Made by a program: the position numbers and the translations under genes. A stretch of 64,000 bases of DNA from positions 110,706 to 174,705 of the forward strand of contig CAYWRU010000001.1 of the NCBI GenBank assembly GCA_964460795.1. The letters are read 5' to 3'. Every line of letters starts with the position of its first letter. The stretch's first letter is position 1. Of this stretch, positions 16,655 through 25,865 are shown piece after piece. The notes beneath the pieces were generated by a model, which worked only from the letters and a program-made list of their open reading frames with translations, made no database searches and was not told the origin of the DNA. The DNA is from CAZOOM01 sp964460795. GTDB taxonomy: Bacteria; Omnitrophota; Omnitrophia; Omnitrophales; Aquincolibacteriaceae.

Positions 16655-17773
16655 CTAGTTAAACGATACACGGCCTAGCATAAGCATGTAGGCCAGGTGC
16701 TCTGCCGACTCACGTGCGGAGACAGGCAGGTTCTTTGATTCGTACGTGATCGCATTGATCAGGTCATACATGTTCCGGGAGCGAACAGCCGCCGCAGTTG
16801 GGCGGTCGTAAGATGCAAGCGGTCGAATGTCGTCCGCGCTGCACAAAATGGTCCTGGTCATTACTCGGGATGCGAACTTCTTAGGTAAGCCGCCCTTACG
16901 TAAGCGTTTAACGATATACTCGCAACGCTTTCTGTGCTCGTCGGACGGTCCGCCTAGTTCCAGGTTATGTGCGCTTAATTGCGGCATGTTGGCCTGTATG
17001 ACGGATACTTCTGCGGTTTTCTTCCTTACTCGTTCAAGCAATCGTTCGAATCGTTCTTCGAAGTTAACGATGCTCACGTGAGCTAGCCGGCCACCTTCCG
17101 TGACAGGGCCGACGGCTCCGTTGCTGCAAACTTTTCGTATTAGTACGGTAGCGGCTCTAACCGCACACTCGCCTACTTCCGAATTTGAAAAATGATAACC
17201 GCTGTGAAATATGTCCGGTCGATCTTCTCGCGCGTACATGTCGATTTGAGCTTCATTCATGTACTGCACTAACATGCGGCGTCCTGTTACCACGGCCTCA
17301 TGGAATTTTGCGCCGTCTCGCCCTACAAACTGCTTGCTGCGTTTGTACAAGTCCGAGTTGGACAGTTGTACGTACTTAGGCCCCACAATCCCGTCGATCC
17401 TCTGGGCCGGCCAATCAATAATAAGCCGCCGATGTTCTAGTTCAGATCGGAAACGGAGTCGAACCATTTCGTTCAGGGTGCGGATAGCAAGCTCTGGGTC
17501 GGGCGAGTCCTTATCGTTGCACAGATCTTTTACAAAGAGCGACAATCCCGGCGCCAACATAGAGCACAGCTGTCCCATTGCGGTTGTGCTCATACGTAGC
17601 GAGCCAAGTATGCAGCCGGCCTTGTTGAAGCTCAGCTGAGCCGGCGTAGAGATTGCGACGTTCTTCGTGTTCTGCTCAATGGCTAACAGCTGGTGAGCTA
17701 GATCAGCCTCGTCGTCAGACGCAAAACGAACCGTAGGAGGCGCTACCGATAATTGAAACTCTTGCGTCTTCAT
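16655..17773 (-). CDS. DUF932-like phage/plasmid protein
   Basis: About 372 residues. Start set at MKTQEFQLSV (17773) in an ATGA overlap with the previous stop; MDTRFM at 17788 is the alternative. The middle has the DUF932 pattern: IVGPKYVQLSNSDLYKRS, then FHSGYHFSNSEVGECAVRA, then VCSNGAVG. This family is widespread in phages and plasmids and has no settled function. Confidence 0.7.
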   Translation of the reverse strand: MKTQEFQLSVAPPTVRFASDDEADLAHQLLAIEQNTKNVAISTPAQLSFNKAGCILGSLRMSTTAMGQLCSMLAPGLSLFVKDLCNDKDSPDPELAIRTLNEMVRLRFRSELEHRRLIIDWPAQRIDGIVGPKYVQLSNSDLYKRSKQFVGRDGAKFHEAVVTGRRMLVQYMNEAQIDMYAREDRPDIFHSGYHFSNSEVGECAVRAATVLIRKVCSNGAVGPVTEGGRLAHVSIVNFEERFERLLERVRKKTAEVSVIQANMPQLSAHNLELGGPSDEHRKRCEYIVKRLRKGGLPKKFASRVMTRTILCSADDIRPLASYDRPTAAAVRSRNMYDLINAITYESKNLPVSARESAEHLAYMLMLGRVSFN

Positions 17774-18303
17774 GAATCTGGTGTCCATTGGCGTGCTACG
17801 CTCTCTAGCAGCATACGCAGCGGCTCTATGACCAAAGGATCACATTCGTCGCCTACCCAGATGCCTGGGCGGAAGCCCTGGACATTGGTATCCAGTGGTG
17901 CGTTATGCAGCACTAGGAAACGCACGTGCTGAGGCCAGTTGTACACGATTCCGATAGGACATTCTAGGGCCGACCCGAAACGAACTTCGTACCAGGCCTT
18001 TACTGCCGGCGCTTTTTCGAAGTGGTTAACCAGAACCCAAGTATCCATCTTTTCACGGACCTTGGGTATATAGGTAGGACGCAGGTAAATGGGAAAGTCA
18101 GGAAACCGTTCGAAGAACGTATCAAAAGTCAGGATACGCTCTCCGACGGCTTCCTCTGCTGCGTCGTACAATTGGTTTTTTACGCTTTGGAGATTGAAGA
18201 ACTTCAGAATCTCGGAAACGACCTTAGCTTCGAATCGCCGCTCATTGAGGCTTTCAAAATCCTCGCCGCCGAACGAGTCAGCTAAATCGTCTAATCCGCT
18301 CAT
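17770..18303 (-). CDS. Unknown protein (177 aa)
   Basis: Starts MSGLDDLADSFGGEDF, four nucleotides inside the end of the RecA-like gene (ATGA). Helical first half, then FPIYLRPTYIPKVREKMDTW and CPIGIVYNWPQHVRFLVLHNA. Position between RecA-like and DUF932-like genes suggests a replication or recombination accessory. Confidence 0.65.
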   Translation of the reverse strand: MSGLDDLADSFGGEDFESLNERRFEAKVVSEILKFFNLQSVKNQLYDAAEEAVGERILTFDTFFERFPDFPIYLRPTYIPKVREKMDTWVLVNHFEKAPAVKAWYEVRFGSALECPIGIVYNWPQHVRFLVLHNAPLDTNVQGFRPGIWVGDECDPLVIEPLRMLLESVARQWTPDS

Positions 18304-19799
18304 TCTTCGTCATAGCTCCCCATGTCAACTTCGGCTTCCACTTCTTCGCCGTAATCTTGCGCTTCTACCTCTTTCAGCTTCTTCGCCTTGGCAGCTTGCT
18401 TTGGAATCTCGATTGTCTCCGCGCGTTCAATTTCTTGGCGGATGCGGTCGGTCTCCATTTCAAGCTGTTCCAGGTAGTCTACGCCGGGTTGGAAAGGCTT
18501 GCGGCGCTTGATGCCGAACAAGTCACGTAGCGGTTCAACAACCTTAGGCGTCTGCATAAGCAATGCGCCGGCGTCGGTGAACGGCAGAGCCGCCTTCTCG
18601 CTGATGCCCAGCGCTTTGCTGTAAACTTTCTTACCTTCGTTGCTGTTAGTCACGGTTAAGTCCACGATCTTTTTAATCGCGGTCTTAACGCCTGATATGT
18701 CCAACGTGGTGAGCATATCGATTGTGGACTCATGCCAGTCGAACACGGTCTGCTGCTGGATCTCGCCTGTCTCTTCGTTAGGCTCGGTCCAGTACTTGAT
18801 GTTCACATCGATATTGCGTCGATTTTCACCGAGACTGTTCTTGAACAGTTCGATGTTGATCGGTAACTCGGTCCAATTGGCGAGCTTCTTGGGGCGCCCG
18901 GCCATGCGCGTGAGTTGGAACTCAAACGTCTCTTGGAATGCCATATGGACGCCGCCCGGTTTGTGGCGGTCGGCACCGGGGCGAGCGGCAGGTCCGGTCT
19001 CGTTCAGCTTCTTCTTCAGGTGGTTGATCACCAGGAGTGTGAACGGCCATCGCTGCATATCGGCCGGCATCTTCTTCATGAAGTCGGTGATCTTCATGGC
19101 TTCGAGGGCAAAGCGACGCTGAGCGAAGCCTTCCTTCTCGATGTTGGCCACGGTATCACGCGACAACGAGCCGGTAAGCGAGTCGAGAATCAGTACAGCC
19201 GGCCAGATGCGGCCTGAGCCTGGATTCTCTTTCGTTCCGGTCATGCGCTTCTTAGCCAGCGTGAGCCACGACTGGATCTTGCTCTGCCAGTCTTCCATGT
19301 CGTCGCATTCGATAAGACCCATCGCACGCGGATCGTTATGACCAAGAATGGACATAGCGTAGTCGGCGGAGTACTTGCGTTCGTTCTCGAACAGGGCGCC
19401 GAGGCCTCCGCAATGTTTACGAACCCACCGGACTACTTCGAACGCAAACGCCGACTTACAGCTACCCTCGGCTCCTACAATTTGCGCCACACGGCCAAGC
19501 GGATAGACGTCGTTTTGAATCAAGTACTCGAATGCCAACGAGGGTAGCGGAATGCCGATTACAAGCCGGCCTGCTTCTCCGGCGACGCAGATGTTGGAAC
19601 TCGCATACTCAACGGACATAGCTTCCATCGTCTCAGCGAGGAAGTCACTGGTAGCATTATGGATGTTTCCTGGAGCCCAGTGGGCGGCATGGGCAGCTTT
19701 TTTGCTGACTTTCTTAGCCCCGCTACTGCTGGCGACCGCCCGTGGGGCGGCGGCAGGTTTGGTGGTCTTTTCATCGTTTGTCTTTTTCTTCTTTGCCAT
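18300..19799 (-). CDS. RecA/UvsX-like recombinase
   Basis: 499 residues: Lys/Ala-rich N-terminal tail (1-40), RecA core (about 75-330) and an acidic tail. The Walker A is GAEGSCKS at about 109-116, with Cys where RecA has Gly. Walker B is AVLILDS (about 201-207), and LLVINHLKKK matches the strand before DNA-binding loop 2. The expected role is strand exchange in recombination-dependent replication, with the SbcC/D-like, RuvC-like and helicase genes nearby. First of four overlapping genes. The Cys in the P-loop is odd and recurs in the DnaB-like helicase. Confidence 0.85.
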   Translation of the reverse strand: MAKKKKTNDEKTTKPAAAPRAVASSSGAKKVSKKAAHAAHWAPGNIHNATSDFLAETMEAMSVEYASSNICVAGEAGRLVIGIPLPSLAFEYLIQNDVYPLGRVAQIVGAEGSCKSAFAFEVVRWVRKHCGGLGALFENERKYSADYAMSILGHNDPRAMGLIECDDMEDWQSKIQSWLTLAKKRMTGTKENPGSGRIWPAVLILDSLTGSLSRDTVANIEKEGFAQRRFALEAMKITDFMKKMPADMQRWPFTLLVINHLKKKLNETGPAARPGADRHKPGGVHMAFQETFEFQLTRMAGRPKKLANWTELPINIELFKNSLGENRRNIDVNIKYWTEPNEETGEIQQQTVFDWHESTIDMLTTLDISGVKTAIKKIVDLTVTNSNEGKKVYSKALGISEKAALPFTDAGALLMQTPKVVEPLRDLFGIKRRKPFQPGVDYLEQLEMETDRIRQEIERAETIEIPKQAAKAKKLKEVEAQDYGEEVEAEVDMGSYDEE

Positions 19800-19807
19800 A
19801 TTTCCTC

Positions 19808-20242
19808 TTATCCGGCGTACAGGATCACTTCTGTGAATGCTTCTAAATTTGTTGCGCCGGCTCTTTTCAACTCTTCGGTCAATCTATAGTTGACCTGTTG
19901 AATCACTTCTGGGCTGATCTCTTCTGATCGGCAGGCTTTAATCCGCTCAATCATTTCTCCGACCATCGGATCATCGTCGCCGTATCCGGTGGTGAATTCG
20001 TCCCAACCGTCTAGACCGAGATGCTCTAAAAACTCGAAGAAGCCTTTGGTTTGGTAGATCTTTTCCTGTTCATCAGTAGCCGACTTTCCAAACACAAGTA
20101 ACTTGGTTTTTACTACTTTCTTTATGTACTTAGATCCGTCCAACTCGTTATAGCGCACCACTTCTTCGTCTTCATCGTACTCGGCTACGATGTCGCTTTT
20201 GTGCACGCCCGACACGACGTAAGCCGTGTAATCTACACCCAT
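19808..20242 (-). CDS. Unknown protein (144 aa)
   Basis: Start taken at the ATG at 20242 (MGVDYTAYVVSG), which has GGAG 8 nt upstream; a GTG at 20251 is less likely. Small alpha/beta protein with an acidic centre (DEDEEVVRYNELDG) and KSATDEQEKIYQTKGF. Lies between a terminator and the recA-like gene. Confidence 0.65.
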   Translation of the reverse strand: MGVDYTAYVVSGVHKSDIVAEYDEDEEVVRYNELDGSKYIKKVVKTKLLVFGKSATDEQEKIYQTKGFFEFLEHLGLDGWDEFTTGYGDDDPMVGEMIERIKACRSEEISPEVIQQVNYRLTEELKRAGATNLEAFTEVILYAG

Positions 20243-20257
20243 GCGTACCACTCCGAT

Positions 20258-20296
20258 ACAAAAAGAAAGGCGGACCCCTCATAGAGAGGCCCGCCC
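20258..20296 (-). terminator. Rho-independent terminator
   Basis: Minus-strand 11-bp stem (GGCGGGCCTCT / AGGGGTCCGCC, two mismatches) followed by TTTCTTTTTG, closing the 20313-21875 gene. Confidence 0.85.
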
Positions 20297-20312
20297 TTGC
20301 TCGACCTACTGA

Positions 20313-21875
20313 TTACTTGCGCTTCGGAGCGCCGGCTTTCTTGGCCGGTGTCTTAGTCGCAGTCTTCGTCGCGGTCTTCTTGCTGAACTTCGCTGCCATC
20401 TGTTCTTCCTCATCTTCGCTGACTTCTTCGTCAGCTGTGTCAAACGGGGCGTCGGTATCACCGTGATCCGAGCCGTCGTCTTCTTCCTCGTCGTCATCGT
20501 CGCCGAGTTCGCTATCGTCGATAGCATCGTCATCCTCGGTGTCTTCGTCTTCGTCGCCTTCGTATTCCTCGGCGTCGTAAGCATCGCCGTCTTCATCTTC
20601 GCTTGTGACGTCAGCGTCTTCGTCAAGCGCATCGGACGAAACGTCAGCTTCTTCCTCTTCGCCTTCCGGACCGTACTCGTCACCTTCCTGCTCTTCGTCC
20701 TCGTCAGCGAGCCGGCCGGCCGATACGGCAAATGTCTTGCTGATGCCGAGTACCGAGCGCACATCCGAAGTGAAGAACTCCGGATGATCTTGCCAACCGA
20801 ACTTCATCAGTTCCGGCATGCTGCGGAGCGCCTGGGCGATCCAGAAACACAGTTGCTCGTGGGTCGGGATGTGGATCACATCGTCCCATTGCACGACCTT
20901 ACCGAGCATGTGCGGATATCGCTCCATGCTTGGACGGTAGATGAGCTTCGGACGGGGCCGGTAAGCCTCCATGATTTCGACTTCGTAGCCCTTGGCGTAT
21001 TCGTTTCCGCCTCGGCCACCCTTGTCTTCGTCACCTGTCGAAATGTCACCCTCAACCTCTTCACCGTCATCTTCCGATGGGACGGAGGCATTGGGCGAGT
21101 ACATCTCAGGATTCCACAGGGAAATGAACCGACCACCTGTGCTGATAACAGGATCGCCGTAAAGCATGGACGCTTCGAAATCGGACTCGTCGCCGCGATA
21201 CCCCGGCTTGCGCTCATTGAGCTTGTCGATGATCGCGTCGCCGGCGGAGCCGCTCAAGTACACCAGGGTCGGGAGATCGCGCTCGCCAAGGCCGCTAGGC
21301 TGCAGCTTGGAGCCGTCCTTGTTAGTAAGCGGTTTGACGTTCTCGTACACCGGGCCTTGGAAGTAGTAGCGCATCTTCGGCTTCGGCAGCGGCGCCTTGC
21401 GGTTCTTCGCGCTGACGAGCGGAGCCCACTTCGCAGTAGGCGCGGTACCGTTCTCCACAGCGTCGATGATGGCGTTGCGGAGAATCACATACGGGTTTTG
21501 CTTGGCCGGATTGTACGACTTGGATTTCCGGTGAGGGATGAAGTCGAACTGCTGGTCAATGCCCATGAACTGGACAATCGGGTACGACCGGAAGAAGTCG
21601 CTGAAATTGCCCGGTTCCGAATCAATCCGGTACGCTTCTTCCTCGCCGGTCTCCGAGTCAACCATAGGCAGCGGGCGGAACACGAAACGTCCGCCTTTTT
21701 CCCATACTCGCGGATTTTCTGTCCGCACCTGCACGCCCGGCTTCAATGTGTAGTCGGTGTCACGGACACCAAACTGCGACCGACCTTCCTCTTTGTAGCT
21801 ATAGTCGCGCTTACGCGGAGCTACCGGCTTACGGGCCGAAGGGGTGGTCGACTTCTGCGGTTTCTTTTCAGACAT
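20313..21875 (-). CDS. Large protein with very acidic and Lys-rich tail, possible ssDNA-binding analogue
   Basis: 520 residues, start at MSEKKPQKSTTP with AGGTAAAGA upstream. Residues 30-370 are an ordered domain (GRFVFRPLPMVDSETG, FDFIPHRKSKSYN, KPKMRYYFQGPVYENV). About 275-300 and 395-490 are Asp/Glu-rich; the last 20 residues are Lys/Thr/Ala repeats like a histone tail. A conserved core plus acidic tail next to recombinase and polymerase genes recalls phage ssDNA-binding proteins, and no other SSB is visible. That is inference from layout only. Confidence 0.6.
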   Translation of the reverse strand: MSEKKPQKSTTPSARKPVAPRKRDYSYKEEGRSQFGVRDTDYTLKPGVQVRTENPRVWEKGGRFVFRPLPMVDSETGEEEAYRIDSEPGNFSDFFRSYPIVQFMGIDQQFDFIPHRKSKSYNPAKQNPYVILRNAIIDAVENGTAPTAKWAPLVSAKNRKAPLPKPKMRYYFQGPVYENVKPLTNKDGSKLQPSGLGERDLPTLVYLSGSAGDAIIDKLNERKPGYRGDESDFEASMLYGDPVISTGGRFISLWNPEMYSPNASVPSEDDGEEVEGDISTGDEDKGGRGGNEYAKGYEVEIMEAYRPRPKLIYRPSMERYPHMLGKVVQWDDVIHIPTHEQLCFWIAQALRSMPELMKFGWQDHPEFFTSDVRSVLGISKTFAVSAGRLADEDEEQEGDEYGPEGEEEEADVSSDALDEDADVTSEDEDGDAYDAEEYEGDEDEDTEDDDAIDDSELGDDDDEEEDDGSDHGDTDAPFDTADEEVSEDEEEQMAAKFSKKTATKTATKTPAKKAGAPKRK

Positions 21876-21901
21876 TCTTTACCTATACAAAATCTGTTGA
21901 T

Positions 21902-22522
21902 CTAAACTGCCAATCCAGCCATCCAGGCATGTGCGCGTACTTTTTCAAGATACGCGGCGAGCGCTCCTTCATTGCTGAGTCGCAAGCCATGCAGGCTTTG
22001 AATCAGCTTCCAGTTAAATTCGACCGTGGGGTCGTCAGCAACACCGGGCCGTTCTACCCATACCCAATGTGTGACAAGGCCGGCTTTATGAACGGCTCGT
22101 ACCTCGATGTCTGAACGCAGTCCGACGACGAAGTCGCCTAGACCAAGCAGATATCGTGCCAAGGTTTCTTGGCCATACAGTTGCCGGAACAGGTTGCACC
22201 AATTGAACCAGAAGGTTCGATTTTTGTGCCGCGTGTCCCAAGCGTCGTCCTCAGAAACACCAAGGCTATGGGCAATTAACGGGAGCACGACATTGCTAGT
22301 GCTTCCACCGTATTTCAACTCGGAAATTTCGGCGACATGCTGTGCCGCCGTATCTTTTCCCGAGCGCCCTAAGCCCTGGTAACTGAGTACCGGGTAACCA
22401 TTCTTTGCCCGCCAAGCACTTCGCTCAAGGTATTGCGCCTCAAGCGATCCCACGTACTTATGGCAGGCCCGCATTGCCTCTTGAATCAACTCAACTGACA
22501 CGTCCGGAAACGTCTCAATCAT
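21902..22522 (-). CDS. Deoxynucleoside monophosphate kinase-like P-loop protein
   Basis: 206 residues. The P-loop is GLGRSGKDTAAQ at about 50-61; the GKDTAA form is typical of phage dNMP kinases (T4 gp1 type) and adenylate-kinase-fold enzymes. RSDIEVRAVHKAG fits the region after the nucleoside site. The likely role is phosphorylating dNMPs to supply replication. It sits between the acidic-tail protein and the polymerase. Confidence 0.72.
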   Translation of the reverse strand: MIETFPDVSVELIQEAMRACHKYVGSLEAQYLERSAWRAKNGYPVLSYQGLGRSGKDTAAQHVAEISELKYGGSTSNVVLPLIAHSLGVSEDDAWDTRHKNRTFWFNWCNLFRQLYGQETLARYLLGLGDFVVGLRSDIEVRAVHKAGLVTHWVWVERPGVADDPTVEFNWKLIQSLHGLRLSNEGALAAYLEKVRAHAWMAGLAV

Positions 22523-22537
22523 CAGCGTATTATCCTA

Positions 22538-25500
22538 TCAAGACATGAACTTTCCATCAATCCAAACGCGATACTTTTTGCTCTTATCCTTGAACTTTCC
22601 ATGCACATAACCGCCGTCGATTCCATGTGCTTTTTTGGTACTCAACTTCCAGTGTGCGTACTTCGGGTCGGCCCCAACATCTAGTAGCTCATTCGGCATG
22701 GGGACTTCACCCCAGTGAACACATGCTTCGGTATCAATACCTAAGAAGTACGGACCGCGTCCCTTTAGCCGGCTACCATCGAGATGCGTTGGGTAGATCG
22801 GCACCATCTCCTTCATGCACTTTGGAAGTACCTCATCGACGAACTTGTCGACATGATCACCGCGTACGGTAAACAACAACGCATCATGGATCTGCAATGA
22901 CAACTTGTAATCGAGACCAAAGTACCGGCGACGAGTATACAGGTAGTCGACCGCTCTGTCGACTGCCCAAGCAATCATATTTTGAATTGGAAAATTCATA
23001 AGCTGACGCTCAAGGTCTGCCGCCAATTTGCGCTTGTCGCGATCGTCACTACCGACTAGTGCCGGCATACGTCGAAACTGACCACCTACACCGGATACCC
23101 ATCGCTGAGCAGTTGCGCGCAGCTTGCACTGTTCGAAAAACGGCTGAAGTTTCGGATACAGAGTAAACAGCGCGTCGATGATTGCCTGCGCCTCTTGCTC
23201 TGTAATCTGAATGCCTTCTTCGCGTGCGGCCATAGCGATAGCGCGCGCACCGCGACCGTAAGCGATACCAAATACCACAGACTTTGCCACAATTCGCAGG
23301 TGCTCTTTACCGATGTCGATAAGGCCTTGCTTCGTAGGCTCGCAATCCAACCGGAACGCCAGCTTAGCTACGTTCGAGTGGATGTCATAAAAGTCAGGAT
23401 CATCCTCGGATAGCTGGTTACGCTGGCAGTGTTCGATCATCTGCTCGTCGTTACTGAGCATACCCATACCGTACAATTCGGCACCAATATAGTCAGCTTC
23501 CACAAGCAAGTAGCCGGGAGGAACCGTGATAATAGACCGAAGCGGGTGCTTGTACTGGCTTCCCAGAATTCGTTTGTAATCCGGTTCGCGCTTCTTACTT
23601 AGGTTTTGCAGCGGAGGGCGTGTTGACGACCAGCGATACGTTTCCTTAGTAGGATGCAGGTGGGTGCGAACAAAGCCGTCATCACAGATAGCCGACGGCA
23701 GGCCGCGTTTGTAAACGTACTGGCCGTCGCCGTCTCGGACGTATTCAAGGGTATCGTCGTCCGTGGCGGGAGGCCGTAGCACGTACCGCAGTACCTGAGA
23801 AGCATATCGGTAGTCTCGTAACCACCGCAGCATCTGCTCTGCGTATCGCACCTGCTTCACTTCACCTGTGTCGGGATCGACCACATCGATAGTGAGGTGA
23901 TCCTGCTGCGAGGGCGCATTCTCTCGAATGAGGATAGACAGCACCATCGACTTTGTAGCGGCGCCGGCCTCTTCCTGCTCCGAGTCCTCAAGATCGTCCC
24001 AAGCCTGGGCGCGTTTACCGGACGTAAGTACCGGCGTCATGCCGAGCGAAATAGCGCCTTCAGGGCGCAGCCGGCGTATGCGGTTGTCCGCATCTCGCTT
24101 GCTGTTGTGCTCTTCGCCGAACAGAAACTCTCGCACTTGGAATACGGAGTTCACGTTTAGTTCCGGCCACTTAGCGTATGTTCGAATATTCGAAAGCAGC
24201 TGAGCTTGAGCCGACAAGAACTGCTCGGTCAGAAACTCGATACGCTTTCTATCGACCATCAACCCTGTGCGATGCATTTCTAGAATCGGAAGCAGCACGC
24301 GCTGCGTCGTCCAGAAAGATCGCCAACAGTTATTGCCGAACTCGTCTGCATTCAAATCCTTAAGAAGCTTTACTGCAATACGTCGAGTAACGTCGGCATC
24401 GTAATTGCCGTAGGGGGCAAGTACGTCTAACGGACATTCACCGTATCCCTCAAGCTCGCTGGCTTTAAGACCTCGGTCGCTGCAAAACTTTTTCTTCCAC
24501 TCGTCCAGTGCTACGTCGTATCGAGGAGCAGTCGTATGCTTGAGCGCTGCGCCTTTCAAACCAAGCTCAGCGGTTTCCTCCAAGGCATGTAGACCGGCGC
24601 CTGTATCAATGCCGCCCTTCCACCAACAGTCCTGCCAGTTTGGAGCGGCTTGAAACTCGCGGCGTATGTCGAGGCCCATTTCCACGAGCCACTCCAAGTC
24701 AGCCACGCCGAAGTGCATTGTTACGCGCACTTCCCGTTCATCATCGCTTTTCAGAATCTGGTTAAGCTTGGCAATGCAAAACTTAATCCAGTTTTCGCGC
24801 AATTCCTTGCCGCCTTCGTGCGTCAACACAATGCAAGCGGCTTTTCGATCTGCCCAGGAAATCTGGATAGTTCGTACGTACGAGCCTTTGTTCTGCGGAT
24901 GTTGTCCGTTCCACTCGGCGTCTACCGCGATGAGCTGTGCCGGCAGTTCTTCTTCAGGCACTGGTACATATGAATCTTCGCAATTGCGAATCTCCTCGAC
25001 GAGCGCCCGCAGCTGACTGGGCCGAGTAATCACACGGTGGTCTACGTGATCGTTTACGTCTGTCGTACCGCTCTCAAGCAGTCGCTTAAAACGGACAAGC
25101 GTAAGATCCAGCCGATCCTGCAATTCAGGGGCACGTAGCACGGCGCTAGGGTGAATGCAGCACATCACCTTGATCGTGTGATATTCAGGCTCCTGGTCTT
25201 CGCTTTCGTGCAGCGGAATGACCAGGTCAATGGCGCGGCCTTCCGCAGCCTGCATTGTAAATTTCTTACCAAGCAGCGCTTTGCTGGCTTCGGCGCCAAG
25301 GCATAGTAGGTACTTTGGTCGAACAATGCGAAGCTCTTGCTGTAGCAAAGGCATAAACTCTTTAAGCAATGATGCTTTGATAGTATCGCCTTTAGGCAGC
25401 TGGCATTTGATGAGAGGAGTCACATACCAACTATGCCAGCCCTTAAACTTCAGCTTTTTAATGCATTGAGCTAGATGGCTGATACTGTTGCCTAGAACCA

Positions 25501-25852
25501 CGCGCTCGTGCCTGCTTTCGTGGAAGTCCTCGGACATCAGGCACTTGCCTAGTACGAAGACCTCGGCCGGACGCGGGCCATTGCCTGTTGCCTGTCCCCA
25601 CAAGTGCCCACTAAGTAGCGGCATAGGGTAGTTTCGACCGCCTTTTTCGGAGATGTTCAGGACGAACTCTCCTTCGGAGTAAAGAGCCTTGCGCATAAGC
25701 TCTTCTAGCTGCGGTCCGACGCTTGCTAAGGACTGCTTAGCGCCTTTACCTTTGATTTGCGTATCATCGCCTAGGTTTTGGGCCATGGTGATAAAGTCGG
25801 CCCCAGGCATCGGCATACCAGGCGCGGTCAAAGGATACATCTTCTGGGACAT
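22538..25852 (-). CDS. Uracil-DNA glycosylase / DNA polymerase I fusion
   Basis: 1104 residues from MSQKMYPLTAPGM. Residues about 95-260 are a family-4-type uracil-DNA glycosylase (VFVLGKCLMSEDFHESR, VTPLIKCQLPKGDT, LCLGAEASKALLG, HPSAVLRAPELQ) with Cys residues in positions that could hold an iron-sulphur cluster. From about 310 comes a 3'-5' exonuclease (LIAVDAEWNGQH, later MHFGVADLEWL). From about 560 comes a family A polymerase: motif A VEADYIGAELYGMG, motif B KSVVFGIAYGRGA, motif C SLQIHDALLF. It is the replicative polymerase of the phage with base-excision activity attached. The start is preceded by the repeated GTGAACGCGCGG motif. Confidence 0.9.
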   Translation of the reverse strand: MSQKMYPLTAPGMPMPGADFITMAQNLGDDTQIKGKGAKQSLASVGPQLEELMRKALYSEGEFVLNISEKGGRNYPMPLLSGHLWGQATGNGPRPAEVFVLGKCLMSEDFHESRHERVVLGNSISHLAQCIKKLKFKGWHSWYVTPLIKCQLPKGDTIKASLLKEFMPLLQQELRIVRPKYLLCLGAEASKALLGKKFTMQAAEGRAIDLVIPLHESEDQEPEYHTIKVMCCIHPSAVLRAPELQDRLDLTLVRFKRLLESGTTDVNDHVDHRVITRPSQLRALVEEIRNCEDSYVPVPEEELPAQLIAVDAEWNGQHPQNKGSYVRTIQISWADRKAACIVLTHEGGKELRENWIKFCIAKLNQILKSDDEREVRVTMHFGVADLEWLVEMGLDIRREFQAAPNWQDCWWKGGIDTGAGLHALEETAELGLKGAALKHTTAPRYDVALDEWKKKFCSDRGLKASELEGYGECPLDVLAPYGNYDADVTRRIAVKLLKDLNADEFGNNCWRSFWTTQRVLLPILEMHRTGLMVDRKRIEFLTEQFLSAQAQLLSNIRTYAKWPELNVNSVFQVREFLFGEEHNSKRDADNRIRRLRPEGAISLGMTPVLTSGKRAQAWDDLEDSEQEEAGAATKSMVLSILIRENAPSQQDHLTIDVVDPDTGEVKQVRYAEQMLRWLRDYRYASQVLRYVLRPPATDDDTLEYVRDGDGQYVYKRGLPSAICDDGFVRTHLHPTKETYRWSSTRPPLQNLSKKREPDYKRILGSQYKHPLRSIITVPPGYLLVEADYIGAELYGMGMLSNDEQMIEHCQRNQLSEDDPDFYDIHSNVAKLAFRLDCEPTKQGLIDIGKEHLRIVAKSVVFGIAYGRGARAIAMAAREEGIQITEQEAQAIIDALFTLYPKLQPFFEQCKLRATAQRWVSGVGGQFRRMPALVGSDDRDKRKLAADLERQLMNFPIQNMIAWAVDRAVDYLYTRRRYFGLDYKLSLQIHDALLFTVRGDHVDKFVDEVLPKCMKEMVPIYPTHLDGSRLKGRGPYFLGIDTEACVHWGEVPMPNELLDVGADPKYAHWKLSTKKAHGIDGGYVHGKFKDKSKKYRVWIDGKFMS

Positions 25853-25865
25853 TGTGTCCGCGCGT

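Noticed and set aside
15679..16662. Plus-strand frame of 327 codons
   Set aside because: Antisense of the Glu-Asp repeat gene; the Phe-Val repeats are its mirror.
20463..21905. Long plus-strand frame (480 codons) opposite the acidic-tail protein
   Set aside because: It is the antisense of a biased minus-strand gene, with no ribosome site and a Val/Arg-rich composition typical of shadows.
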